Source: 0-14-3-00-62-12 sp034440555 (GTDB lineage: Bacteria; Pseudomonadota; Gammaproteobacteria; Xanthomonadales; Ahniellaceae). Taken from it: 6,172 nucleotides of DNA. The notes beneath the pieces are model-generated. The model saw only the letters and a list, made by a program, of their open reading frames with translations, was not told the origin of the DNA and ran no database searches. Below are positions 1-6,172 of the stretch, piece by piece. Every line of letters starts with the position of its first letter. Within the stretch, counting starts at the first letter, position 1. The stretch spans positions 1 to 6,172 of the forward strand of contig JAWXCG010000049.1 of assembly GCA_034440555.1 (NCBI GenBank), read 5' to 3'. A program made the translations under genes and the position numbers.

Positions 1-1
1 C

Positions 2-262
2 CGCAACGACCACTTCTTCGAACTGGGTGGGCACTCGTTGCTGGTGATGCAGCTGGTGATCCGTGTGCGCGACCAGTTCCACGTCGACGTTCCGCTGCGT
101 GATCTGTTCGAGAAGCCGACGCTTTCCGTTCTGGCGGACGCCGTCAGTGCGTTGCAGTTGAAGGTGTTCCTTGGCGACGAGTTGGCCGACATGCGCGGTG
201 AGCTCGACGAATTGTCCGAAATTGAGCTGCAGAAGATCCTGGAGCGGGAGGCGATGGAATGA
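2..262 (+). CDS. Nonribosomal peptide synthetase, C-terminal end (partial, 5' end outside window)
   Basis: This is the last 86 residues of an NRPS protein whose start lies upstream. Residues 1-52 are the second half of a thiolation (peptidyl carrier) domain. The motif NDHFFELGGHSLL is intact, and Ser12 (bases 35-37) is the residue expected to carry the phosphopantetheine arm. The helices that follow end in the usual PLRDLFEKPTL stretch. After it comes a strongly acidic tail (residues 58-86) rather than a thioesterase, reductase or epimerization domain. The protein therefore ends on a carrier domain and must pass its chain to another protein. The motif reads GGHSL, not the GGDSI type usually found before an epimerization domain, so the passed residue is probably L or achiral. 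The stop TGA (260-262) overlaps the start of the next NRPS gene, so the two are almost certainly one operon. The substrate of this last module cannot be told because its A domain is outside the window. Confidence 0.95.
   Translation, partial: RNDHFFELGGHSLLVMQLVIRVRDQFHVDVPLRDLFEKPTLSVLADAVSALQLKVFLGDELADMRGELDELSEIELQKILEREAME
173..259 (+). other. Acidic C-terminal tail, probable donor docking element
   Basis: The last 29 residues of the upstream NRPS (G58-E86) have 11 acidic and 3 basic residues by direct count and a helical pattern with spaced Leu/Ile (LDELSEIELQKIL). Short acidic C-terminal segments of this kind, placed after a terminal carrier domain, are known in NRPS lines as docking elements that bind the N-terminus of the next synthetase. 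The next protein begins with a basic helix, which fits an electrostatic pairing. The docking role is inferred from position and charge and not from a recognised profile. Confidence 0.55.
246..262 (+). promoter_or_regulatory. Ribosome binding site and ATGA stop/start overlap
   Basis: A purine-rich GGGAGG (246-251) lies 7 bases before the ATG at 259-261, good Shine-Dalgarno spacing. The ATG shares bases with the TGA stop (260-262) of the upstream gene. In the downstream gene's frame, stops at 199-201 and 223-225 with no ATG, GTG or TTG between them and 259 make this the earliest possible start. The overlap implies translational coupling, which would help keep the two partner synthetases in step. 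No promoter or terminator is visible between the genes, and there is no room for one. Confidence 0.85.
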
Positions 263-3200
263 GCGTTGAGACCCCCAACTTGGCAGAACTCAAGCAGGCC
301 ATCCTGCGTTCCCGGCTGAAACGCCGCATCGATCACCATGTTGCTGAAGGCGGAGAGGCGACCTTGCCGATCACCGATCGCAGTGCGCCCCTGCCGCTGT
401 CGTGGGCACAGCAGCGCCTGTGGTTCCTCAGTCAGCTCGACCCCGCGGCGGGCGCCGCGTATCACATGCCAGTCGCCCTGCGCTTGAGCGGTGCATTGAA
501 TCGCGAAGCGCTGCAGGCGACGTTGGACCGGGTGATTGCGCGCCATGAGAACCTGCGCACGTCCTTCGTCGGAGCGAACGGTACGCCGATGCAGAAGATT
601 GCGCCGGAGGACAGCGGCTTCAGCCTGATCGAACACGATCTTAGTGCACTAGATGCCAACGCGCAGGAGCAGGCAGTGGCGCAACTCGGTGCTAGTGAGG
701 CGCGCGCTCCGTTCGATCTGGCGACTGGGCCGCTGATTCGCGGACGTCTATTGCGTCTCGCCGAGCAGGAGCACGTACTGTTCTTCACCCAGCATCACAT
801 CGTTTCCGACGGCTGGTCAATCGGCGTATTGATCAAGGAAGTCAGCGCCTTATACGCAGCCTTCAGCCGAGGTCAGGCCGATCCGCTACCACCGTTGGCG
901 ATCCAGTATGCGGACTATGCCGCATGGCAACGGCAATGGCTGCAAGGCAAAGCACTGCAGAGCCAGATCGATTTCTGGCGCAATCACTTGACGGGCGCGC
1001 CGGCCCTGCTGGAACTTCCAGCCGATCGGCCGCGCCCGCCGATGCAAAGCTATGCCGGCGATCGTGTCGACCTGCGCCTGACACCAGAACTGAGCACGAC
1101 GCTGCGCCAGTTGTCGCAGCGTCATGGCAGCACGCTGTTCATGACATTACTGGCGGCCTGGTCGGCGCTGTTGTCTCGCTTGAGCGGGCAGACCGATGTC
1201 GTGGTGGGAAGCCCGGTGGCCAATCGCCGACGCAGCGAAGTCGAACCGTTAATCGGCTTCTTCGTCAATACACTCGCGTTGCGCGTCGCGGTCGATATGG
1301 AGTCCACCGTCGCCGAGTTGCTGGCACAGGTCAAGGCAACGACGTTGGATGCCTATGCGCACCAAGACGTACCGTTCGAGCAGGTCGTCGAAGCCTTGCA
1401 ACCCCAGCGCACGCTGAGTTACAGCCCGGTGTTCCAGACCATGCTGGCATTCAACAACACGCCCAGCGGCGGCGAGCTGGACTTGCCGGGCTTGCGCCTG
1501 TCGCGAATGGGTAGTGCGCGTCATACAGCGCATTTCGATCTGGAACTCTCGCTCAGGGAGACCGGCGAGACGCTGGAGGGGAATGTTGGCTTCACCAGTG
1601 ACCTGTTCGACCGTGACACTGTAGTTCGTCTGGTCGGATACTTCGTCACGCTGTTGCAGGGAATGGTGGCCGATGACACGCAGCCGATCGGCCGCCTGCC
1701 TTTGTTGTCGACATCAGAGCGCGCTCAAGTACTGACTGGATTCAACGCGACGCGCACGGCGCATCAATTCGATCGCCCAGTTCAGTCATTATTCGAGGAT
1801 CAGGTGCGGCGTCAGCCGGACGCGATCGCTGCGGTATTCGACGCGCAGACCCTGACTTATTCCGAGCTCAACCGACGCGCCAACCAGCTCGCACATCGCC
1901 TGATCGCGCTCGGCGCAAGGCCCGATCAACGCGTGGCGATGTGCGTTGAACGCGGTCTGGATCTGCTGATCGGCGTGCTTGGTATTCTCAAGGCAGGCGC
2001 GGCCTATGTGCCGCTGGATCCCGCCTATCCGGCGGATCGCCTTGCCTACATGCTGGACAACAGCGCGCCGGTGGCGTTGTTGACGCAGGCGAATTTGCGC
2101 GACATCGGGTTGCCGAAAACTGCGGTGCCAGTGCTGGTGCTGGACAATGGAGCGCTGGCCGCCGAGCCCGACCACAATCCACAGGTCGTTGGCCTGAGGC
2201 CGGAACACCTGGCCTATGTCATCTATACCTCCGGCTCGACTGGACAGCCCAAGGGCGTGGCCATGCCGCATGCGCCCTTGCTCAATTTGATCAATTGGCA
2301 ATGCGCGGTAGCCGACAGCGCCCGCGGCGAGAAAGTGCTGCAGTTCTCGGCGCTCGGCTTCGATGTCGCGTTTCAGGAAATCTTCTACACCCTGAGCTCC
2401 GGTGGCTGCTTGATGTTGCTGCGCGAGGAGACTCGTCAGGATCCATTTACGCTTGTCGAGTTCATCAAGACCGCAGCAGTGGAGAGAATCTTCCTTCCGT
2501 TTGTTGCGTTCCAGGGACTGGTAGCAGCTGCGGAACGTGAGGGTGAGCTATTGCCGTCACTGAAGCATGTGGTCACTGCAGGCGAACAGCTGTTCGTGAC
2601 TGCGGCGATACGGAGTTTCTTCGCGCGCCTGCCGCAAAGGCGCCTGCACAACCATTACGGTCCCACTGAAACCCATGTCGTCACTGCGCACACGCTGTCG
2701 GATGACTCCGCCAATTGGCCGGTGACTCCGCCGATTGGCCGGCCGATCTGGAATAGCCAGATCTTCATTCTCGATGCCCGCTTGCAACCGGTACCACTGG
2801 GCGTGATTGGTGAGTTGTATATCGGCGGTGCCGGCGTGGCACGCGGTTACCTGCACCGAGACGAGTTGAGCGCAGAACGCTTCCTGCCCGATCCGTTCTC
2901 GGATGTGCCCGCTGCGAAGATGTACCGGACCGGCGATCTGGGCCGCTGGCTCAGCAATGGGGCCATCGAGTACTTGGGGCGCAACGATTTCCAGATCAAG
3001 ATCCGTGGGTTTCGCGTCGAGCTGGGTGAGATCGAGGCGAAGCTTTCAGCGTGCGACGGAGTGCGCGAAGCGGTGGTGATGGCGGGCGATGACAACGCCG
3101 GCGGCAAGCGGCTGGTCGCATATGTGCTGCCACAGGACGGGGCGGAGATATCGGCGCCCGAGCTGCGCGCTGCGCTGTCGCTCGGCCTCGCTGAGTACAT

Positions 3201-6172
3201 GATTCCAAGTGCCTTCGTGCGCGTTACGTCATGGCCGTTGACGCCCAACGGCAAGCTGGATCGCAAGGCTTTGCCAGCGCCCGACCAGACCGCCATGGCG
3301 AGCCGTGAGTACGAGGCACCGCTGGGCGAGGTGGAGCACGTTGTGGCGCAGGTATGGCAGCAGTTGCTCGGGCTGGAGCGGGCCGGGCGCAACGATAATT
3401 TCTTCGAGCTGGGTGGGCACTCACTGCTGGCGATACAACTGGTAACGCGCCTGCGTCAGGCGCTGGGCGCGGAGCTGCCGCTGCGCGAAGTTTTCGCGCA
3501 ACCGACGCTGCAAGCCATGGCGCGCGCCCTGGCTGCTGCGGATGGTGTTGAACACACGGCGATCGCTGTGGCGGATCGCAGCAAAGCCCTGCCCGCATCA
3601 TGGTCGCAGCAGCGGCTTTGGTTTCTGGACCAGCTCGACCACGCAGCGGGTGCGGCATACCACATGCCGGCGGCATTGCGGCTGATCGGCGTGCTGGATC
3701 GCGCGGCCTTGCAGGCAACGTTGGATCGCGTAGTCGCGCGGCACGAAAATCTGCGCACCAGCTTTGTCGGAAAAGACGGATCACCAATCCAGGTGATCGC
3801 ACCGCAGGCCTGCGGTTTTACTTTGCTCGAGCACGATTTGCGCGCGCTGGATGTTGATGCGAAGGAAATCGTGGTGGCCGCACTTGTTGCCAGTGAGGCG
3901 CGTGCGCCCTTCGATCTGGCCGCTGGCCCGCTGATCCGCGGTCGCGTGCTGCGTCTGGGTGAACTCGAACACGTGCTGCTGATTACCCAGCACCACATTA
4001 TCAGCGACGGTTGGTCGCTCGGTCTGCTGGTCAAGGAGGTTGGCGCGCTGTACACGGCATTCAGTCAGGGACAGCCCGATCCGCTGCCTTCGCTGGCCAT
4101 CCAGTACGCCGATTATGCTGCTTGGCAACGGCAGTGGCTGCAAGGTGATGTGCTGTGGGCGCAGCTCGATTTCTGGCGTAGGCACCTCGGCGGCGCGCCA
4201 GCTTTGTTGGAACTGCCGACGGATCATCCGCGTCGGCCGATGCAAAGCCATGCCGGAGATCGCGTGAAGTTCTGCCTGTCACCCGAACTGACGGCGGCGC
4301 TGCGCAATATGTCGCAACGCCATGGAATCACCTTGTTCATGAGCTTGTTGGCTGGCTGGTCCATTCTGCTTTCGCGCCTGAGCGGACAAAGTGATGTCGT
4401 CGTCGGCACGCCGGTAGCCAATCGTGGCCGTGCGGAGATCGAACCGCTGCTCGGCTTCTTCGTCAACACGTTGGCGCTGCGTGTCGATGTCACGAGCAAC
4501 GCGACCGTGGCCGAGCTGCTGTCGAAAATAAAAGCGATAACGGTGGGCGCCTATGCGCATCAGGATGTGCCGTTCGAGCAGGTTGTCGAGGCTTTGCAAC
4601 CCGAGCGCAACTTGAGTTACAGCCCGCTGTTCCAGACCATGCTGGCTCTGGACAACACACCCGGCGAAGGCGCGCTGACACTGCCCGGCCTGGAGCTGCA
4701 GCCAGTTGTTACTGCACGCCACACTGCACATTTCGATCTGGAGCTGGGTGTTGTCGATACTGGCGACACGCTGGAGGGCAATTTCGTCTTTGCCTCGGAT
4801 CTGTTTGAACGCCGCACCGTTGAGCGCTTTGCCGGATATCTGCTCAACTTGCTGCAGGGCATGGTAGCCAACGACACGCAATCGGTTGGGCGTCTTACGC
4901 TGTTGCCGGCACTTGAACGGGCGCTGCTGCTGGACGGTTTCAACAGCATCCACGCGTCGCAGCCGCAAGAGCAGTTGATCCACATTCTGTTCGAGCAACA
5001 GACGGATCGCGATCCCGCTGCGACCGCGCTGGTTTTTGAAGATCGCACGCTCAGCTATGCCGAATTGAATCAGCGTGCCAATCAGGTCGCCCATCATCTG
5101 ATCGGACTGGGCGTTCAGCCCGACGATCGCGTCGGGCTCTGCGTCGGGCGCAGTCTGGAAATGGTCATCGGCCTGCTCGGCATCCTCAAGGCCGGTGGCG
5201 CCTACGTCCCCCTGGACCCGGCCTATCCAGTCGATCGTTTGAGCTACATGCTCGAAGACAGCGCACCGGTGGCGGTGCTCACGCAGTCGGTGTTGCGAGA
5301 CGGACTGCCGTTTCTGGCCTCGGTCGGGAAGCCGGTTGTGGTGCTGGACGACGAAAGCCTGTCGCAGCTGCCCGAAATCAATCCTGACGCGCAAGCCTTG
5401 GGCGTGACCCCCGGACACTTGGCTTATGTGATCTATACGTCAGGTTCGACCGGGCAGCCCAAGGGCGTGATGGTTGAACACCGCAGCGTGATCAACCTGA
5501 TGCACGTGCACGTGGCCAACTGCCGAATGAAAGCAGGCGATCGCTTGCTGCAGTTCGCCTCGTATTCATTCGACGCGTCCGTCGAAGAAATCTTTCCGGC
5601 CTTGTCGGTCGGCGCCACCGTTGTCCTGCGTCCTGCCAATCTGATCGCTGCCGACGCGTCATTCGTTGCCTTTCTGCAAGAACAGCGGATCGACGCCGTC
5701 GACCTGCCGACCGCATTCTGGCACCAGTGGTCGCAACAGGTCGCGGCGGGCCTCAGTTTGCCTGGCGATACGCTGCGCCTGGTGATCGTCGGCGGCGAAA
5801 AGCTCGAACAACGCTACCTCGCATCCTGGATGGCGAATCCCATCACGCGGGCTTGCGAAGTACTCAACACGTACGGCCCGACCGAGGCGACTGTCTACGC
5901 CACGTCGATCGCACTCGATGCCTCGGCAGCGTTGCCGGCGCGTGAGGTCTGCATCGGGCGGCCGGTTGCGAATACGCGAATCTATGTGCTCGACGAACTC
6001 CTGCAACCGGTGCCGATGGGCGTGGTCGGGGAAATACATATTGGCGGTACGCAGGTCGCGCGCGGTTATCTCGATCGGCCTGAGCTGACGGCGGAGCGCT
6101 TCGTTGCTGATCCATTCTCCAAGACACCGAAGGCGCGCATGTACAAGACCGGTGATCTGGGTCGCTGGCTGA
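259..6172 (+). CDS. Nonribosomal peptide synthetase, at least two modules: C-A(Pro?)-T-C-A... (partial, 3' end outside window)
   Basis: A multimodular NRPS that extends a peptide received from the protein encoded just upstream. The frame is open from the ATG at 259 to the window end (1971 residues, no stop). Domain order by residue: basic N-terminal helix about 7-24; C1 46-474; A1 507-1005; T1 1018-1088; C2 1112-1540; A2 from 1573, cut after motif A7 (YKTGDL). All core motifs I could check are intact: HHxxxDG in both C domains, TSGSTGxPKG in both A domains, GGHSL with Ser1055 in T1 and NGKLDR with Lys999 in A1. Each visible module should activate one amino acid as an aminoacyl-AMP, load it on its carrier and condense it with the incoming chain in the cytoplasm. 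The A1 pocket fits proline; A2 is unassigned. No epimerization, methyltransferase or thioesterase domain is seen, so release happens later in this protein or elsewhere. The product cannot be named from this fragment. Confidence 0.97.
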   Translation, partial: MSVETPNLAELKQAILRSRLKRRIDHHVAEGGEATLPITDRSAPLPLSWAQQRLWFLSQLDPAAGAAYHMPVALRLSGALNREALQATLDRVIARHENLRTSFVGANGTPMQKIAPEDSGFSLIEHDLSALDANAQEQAVAQLGASEARAPFDLATGPLIRGRLLRLAEQEHVLFFTQHHIVSDGWSIGVLIKEVSALYAAFSRGQADPLPPLAIQYADYAAWQRQWLQGKALQSQIDFWRNHLTGAPALLELPADRPRPPMQSYAGDRVDLRLTPELSTTLRQLSQRHGSTLFMTLLAAWSALLSRLSGQTDVVVGSPVANRRRSEVEPLIGFFVNTLALRVAVDMESTVAELLAQVKATTLDAYAHQDVPFEQVVEALQPQRTLSYSPVFQTMLAFNNTPSGGELDLPGLRLSRMGSARHTAHFDLELSLRETGETLEGNVGFTSDLFDRDTVVRLVGYFVTLLQGMVADDTQPIGRLPLLSTSERAQVLTGFNATRTAHQFDRPVQSLFEDQVRRQPDAIAAVFDAQTLTYSELNRRANQLAHRLIALGARPDQRVAMCVERGLDLLIGVLGILKAGAAYVPLDPAYPADRLAYMLDNSAPVALLTQANLRDIGLPKTAVPVLVLDNGALAAEPDHNPQVVGLRPEHLAYVIYTSGSTGQPKGVAMPHAPLLNLINWQCAVADSARGEKVLQFSALGFDVAFQEIFYTLSSGGCLMLLREETRQDPFTLVEFIKTAAVERIFLPFVAFQGLVAAAEREGELLPSLKHVVTAGEQLFVTAAIRSFFARLPQRRLHNHYGPTETHVVTAHTLSDDSANWPVTPPIGRPIWNSQIFILDARLQPVPLGVIGELYIGGAGVARGYLHRDELSAERFLPDPFSDVPAAKMYRTGDLGRWLSNGAIEYLGRNDFQIKIRGFRVELGEIEAKLSACDGVREAVVMAGDDNAGGKRLVAYVLPQDGAEISAPELRAALSLGLAEYMIPSAFVRVTSWPLTPNGKLDRKALPAPDQTAMASREYEAPLGEVEHVVAQVWQQLLGLERAGRNDNFFELGGHSLLAIQLVTRLRQALGAELPLREVFAQPTLQAMARALAAADGVEHTAIAVADRSKALPASWSQQRLWFLDQLDHAAGAAYHMPAALRLIGVLDRAALQATLDRVVARHENLRTSFVGKDGSPIQVIAPQACGFTLLEHDLRALDVDAKEIVVAALVASEARAPFDLAAGPLIRGRVLRLGELEHVLLITQHHIISDGWSLGLLVKEVGALYTAFSQGQPDPLPSLAIQYADYAAWQRQWLQGDVLWAQLDFWRRHLGGAPALLELPTDHPRRPMQSHAGDRVKFCLSPELTAALRNMSQRHGITLFMSLLAGWSILLSRLSGQSDVVVGTPVANRGRAEIEPLLGFFVNTLALRVDVTSNATVAELLSKIKAITVGAYAHQDVPFEQVVEALQPERNLSYSPLFQTMLALDNTPGEGALTLPGLELQPVVTARHTAHFDLELGVVDTGDTLEGNFVFASDLFERRTVERFAGYLLNLLQGMVANDTQSVGRLTLLPALERALLLDGFNSIHASQPQEQLIHILFEQQTDRDPAATALVFEDRTLSYAELNQRANQVAHHLIGLGVQPDDRVGLCVGRSLEMVIGLLGILKAGGAYVPLDPAYPVDRLSYMLEDSAPVAVLTQSVLRDGLPFLASVGKPVVVLDDESLSQLPEINPDAQALGVTPGHLAYVIYTSGSTGQPKGVMVEHRSVINLMHVHVANCRMKAGDRLLQFASYSFDASVEEIFPALSVGATVVLRPANLIAADASFVAFLQEQRIDAVDLPTAFWHQWSQQVAAGLSLPGDTLRLVIVGGEKLEQRYLASWMANPITRACEVLNTYGPTEATVYATSIALDASAALPAREVCIGRPVANTRIYVLDELLQPVPMGVVGEIHIGGTQVARGYLDRPELTAERFVADPFSKTPKARMYKTGDLGRWL
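277..330 (+). other. Basic N-terminal helix, probable acceptor docking element
   Basis: Residues 7-24 of the second NRPS (NLAELKQAILRSRLKRRI) form a likely amphipathic helix with six Lys/Arg and one Glu. It comes before the first C-domain motif, which starts only at Ser48. C domains at the start of a protein commonly carry such an extra N-terminal segment that recognises the C-terminus of the partner synthetase. The opposite charge of the upstream tail supports this reading. It may instead be part of a small folded docking domain, or simply a linker. Confidence 0.5.
394..1680 (+). other. Condensation domain C1 (LCL-like) of the second NRPS
   Basis: C1 forms the peptide bond between the chain on the upstream protein's carrier and the amino acid loaded on T1. 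Visible motifs: C1 SWAQQRLWFL (residues 48-57); catalytic HHIVSDG (residues 179-185, bases 793-813), with the second His as the expected catalytic residue; YADYAAWQ (217-224); IGFFVNTLALR (332-342); and HQDVPFEQVV (368-377). The IGFFVNTLALR wording and the lack of an epimerization domain on the upstream carrier point to an LCL type, accepting an L-configured donor. The extra N-terminal His-rich motif of dual epimerization/condensation domains is not seen, and the HHxxxDG motif is the condensation form rather than the DxxxxD form of cyclization domains. The subtype is judged from motif wording only. C1 aligns without gaps to C2. Confidence 0.93.
400..2100 (+). repeat. Module duplication, copy 1 (C1 plus first part of A1)
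   Basis: Residues 48-614 align with residues 1114-1680 at a constant offset of 1066 codons. Anchors checked: SW(A/S)QQRLWFL, HHxxxDG, GFFVNTLALR, HTAHFDLEL, L(T/S)Y(S/A)EL and the LTQ stretch near the end. The nucleotide copies have many third-position differences, so the duplication is not recent. Similarity breaks down towards and within the A3-A5 region and returns from A5 onward. Confidence 0.85.
1777..3273 (+). other. Adenylation domain A1, predicted proline-activating
   Basis: A1 selects an amino acid, makes its adenylate and loads it on T1. The core motifs are present in order: A1 LTYSEL (532-537), A2 LKAGAAYVPLDP (577-588), A3 TSGSTGQPKG (657-666), A5 YGPTET (800-805), A7 YRTGDL (889-894), A8 GRNDFQIKIRG (907-917) and A10 NGKLDR with Lys999. 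Aligned by eye to GrsA, the pocket residues are D702 V703 Q706 F745 V772 A774 H799 V807 V808 and K999, giving DVQFVAHVVK. This is very close to the proline code DVQ(L/F)IAHVVK, and the surrounding AGEQL and LHNHYGPTETHVVT wording also matches proline-type domains such as those of gramicidin S and tyrocidine synthetases. A pipecolate- or methylproline-like substrate cannot be excluded. A 20-bp tandem repeat lies at 2703-2742 without disturbing the frame. Confidence 0.85.
2703..2742 (+). repeat. 20-bp near-perfect tandem repeat inside A1
   Basis: Two adjacent 20-base copies (2703-2722 and 2723-2742), each beginning tgactccgcc, differ at one base (a at 2713, g at 2733). Because 20 is not a multiple of 3, the copies are read in different frames: the first gives roughly D-S-A-N-W-P, the second T-P-P-I-G-R. 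The encoded stretch (NWPVTPPIGRP) is nevertheless normal for an A domain between A5 and A6, and the frame stays open. Confidence 0.8.
3310..3522 (+). other. Thiolation (peptidyl carrier) domain T1
   Basis: A carrier domain that holds the A1 amino acid, and then the growing chain, as a thioester. The motif NDNFFELGGHSLLAIQL is intact, with Ser1055 (bases 3421-3423) as the expected phosphopantetheine attachment site. It is followed by the typical PLREVFAQPTL helix. The GGHSL form and the direct join to an LCL-like C2 indicate that no epimerization takes place on this carrier. It closely resembles the carrier at the end of the upstream gene, for example in RND(H/N)FFELGGHSLL. Confidence 0.95.
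3592..4878 (+). other. Condensation domain C2 (LCL-like)
   Basis: C2 should join the peptide on T1, ending in the A1 residue (probably proline), to the amino acid chosen by A2. Motifs: SWSQQRLWFL (residues 1114-1123), HHIISDG (1245-1251, bases 3991-4011), LGFFVNTLALR (from 1398) and HQDVPFEQVV. It aligns with C1 without a single gap, and identity is roughly three-quarters by eye (17 differences in one 70-residue stretch counted). It is therefore a paralogue of C1 made by module duplication. The intact HHxxxDG predicts an active enzyme. The LCL assignment rests on motif wording and on the absence of an epimerization domain after T1. Confidence 0.93.
3598..5298 (+). repeat. Module duplication, copy 2 (C2 plus first part of A2)
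   Basis: This is the direct partner of the copy at 400-2100, spaced 3198 bp away. The best conserved DNA lies around the C-domain end: in YSP(V/L)FQTML the copies share 19 identical bases in a row. The gapless length is unusual for two C domains plus a C-A linker and supports descent from one duplicated module rather than independent acquisition. Confidence 0.85.
4975..6172 (+). other. Adenylation domain A2, specificity unassigned (partial)
   Basis: This is the substrate-selecting domain of the second visible module. Present are A1 LSYAEL (from 1598), A2 LKAGGAYVPLDP (1643-1654), A3 TSGSTGQPKG (1727-1736), A5 YGPTEA (1872-1877), A6 and A7 YKTGDL. Motifs A8-A10 are beyond the window. Pocket residues aligned by eye to GrsA are D1772 A1773 E1776 D1815 I1843 G1845 T1871 V1879 Y1880, giving DAEDIGTVY plus an unseen Lys. 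D1772 fits an ordinary alpha-amino acid. Two acidic residues (E1776, D1815) in the side-chain pocket suggest a basic side chain such as ornithine, lysine, diaminobutyrate or arginine, but I do not recall an exact match to a characterised code. The A3-A5 part differs strongly from A1, while the flanks are similar. Confidence 0.85.

Noticed and set aside
924..1514. Open + strand frame of 196 codons in a different frame over C1
   Set aside because: It overlaps the conserved C1 coding sequence completely, its translation is rich in Arg/Ala/Gly with no motif, and it has no ribosome binding context of note. It is a shadow frame.
3456..4055. Minus-strand open frames over T1/C2, mirrored by a similar one at 462-788 over C1
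   Set aside because: The two mirror frames resemble each other only because C1 and C2 are duplicates on the sense strand. Ser/Arg-rich translations with no domain support do not indicate genes.
4279..5418. Long open frame of 379 codons on the minus strand opposite C2/A2
   Set aside because: The + strand here encodes well conserved C and A motifs without interruption. The antisense frame has no recognisable domain and is explained by the GC-skewed codon pattern of the real gene.
6121..6172. The tga at the very end of the window as a possible stop codon
   Set aside because: In the NRPS frame the last bases read tgg ctg a, so the tga is out of frame. The gene continues past the window, in the middle of an A domain.
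259..6172. A non-NRPS novel system, mobile element, CRISPR array or RNA gene hidden in the window
   Set aside because: Every stretch is accounted for by two overlapping NRPS genes. I saw no terminal inverted repeats, regularly spaced short repeats, tRNA-like folds or intergenic space.

Overview
The window is a fragment of a nonribosomal peptide synthetase (NRPS) gene cluster. The whole of it is coding, all on the + strand. The high G/C bias at third codon positions, tight gene packing and condensation-domain wording (for example the AAGAAYHMP stretch near the start of both C domains) suggest a moderately GC-rich proteobacterium. A gammaproteobacterium is most likely, but the sequence alone does not fix the genus.

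Layout. Positions 2-262 are the 3' end of one NRPS gene: the second half of a thiolation (T/PCP) domain followed by an acidic C-terminal tail. A second NRPS gene begins at 259 inside the stop of the first (ATGA overlap) and stays open to the window end at 6172, giving 1971 visible residues. Its order is: basic N-terminal helix, C1, A1, T1, C2, A2 (cut after core motif A7). No epimerization, methylation, cyclization, thioesterase or tailoring domain is visible.

How the parts work together. The upstream protein should present its peptidyl-T domain to C1 of the second protein. An acidic C-terminal tail facing a basic N-terminal helix looks like the docking pair for that hand-over. A1 carries a binding-pocket code read as D-V-Q-F-V-A-H-V-V-(K), which fits proline. 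T1 then passes the chain to C2, which joins it to the residue chosen by A2. The A2 pocket (D-A-E-D-I-G-T-V-Y, last residue outside the window) is acidic and I could not assign it with confidence; a basic amino acid is the leading guess. Both C domains look like LCL type. The predicted fragment is therefore (upstream chain)-Pro-X, with no D-residue introduced by the visible parts.

The second gene contains an internal C-A duplication. The two copies align without a gap for about 567 codons at an offset of 1066 codons (3198 bp), and then diverge sharply in the substrate-binding part of the A domain. The enzymology looks orthodox. The points of interest are the unassigned A2 code, the docking pair, the mosaic duplication and an odd 20-bp tandem repeat in A1. 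There is no gene-free stretch longer than a few bases.
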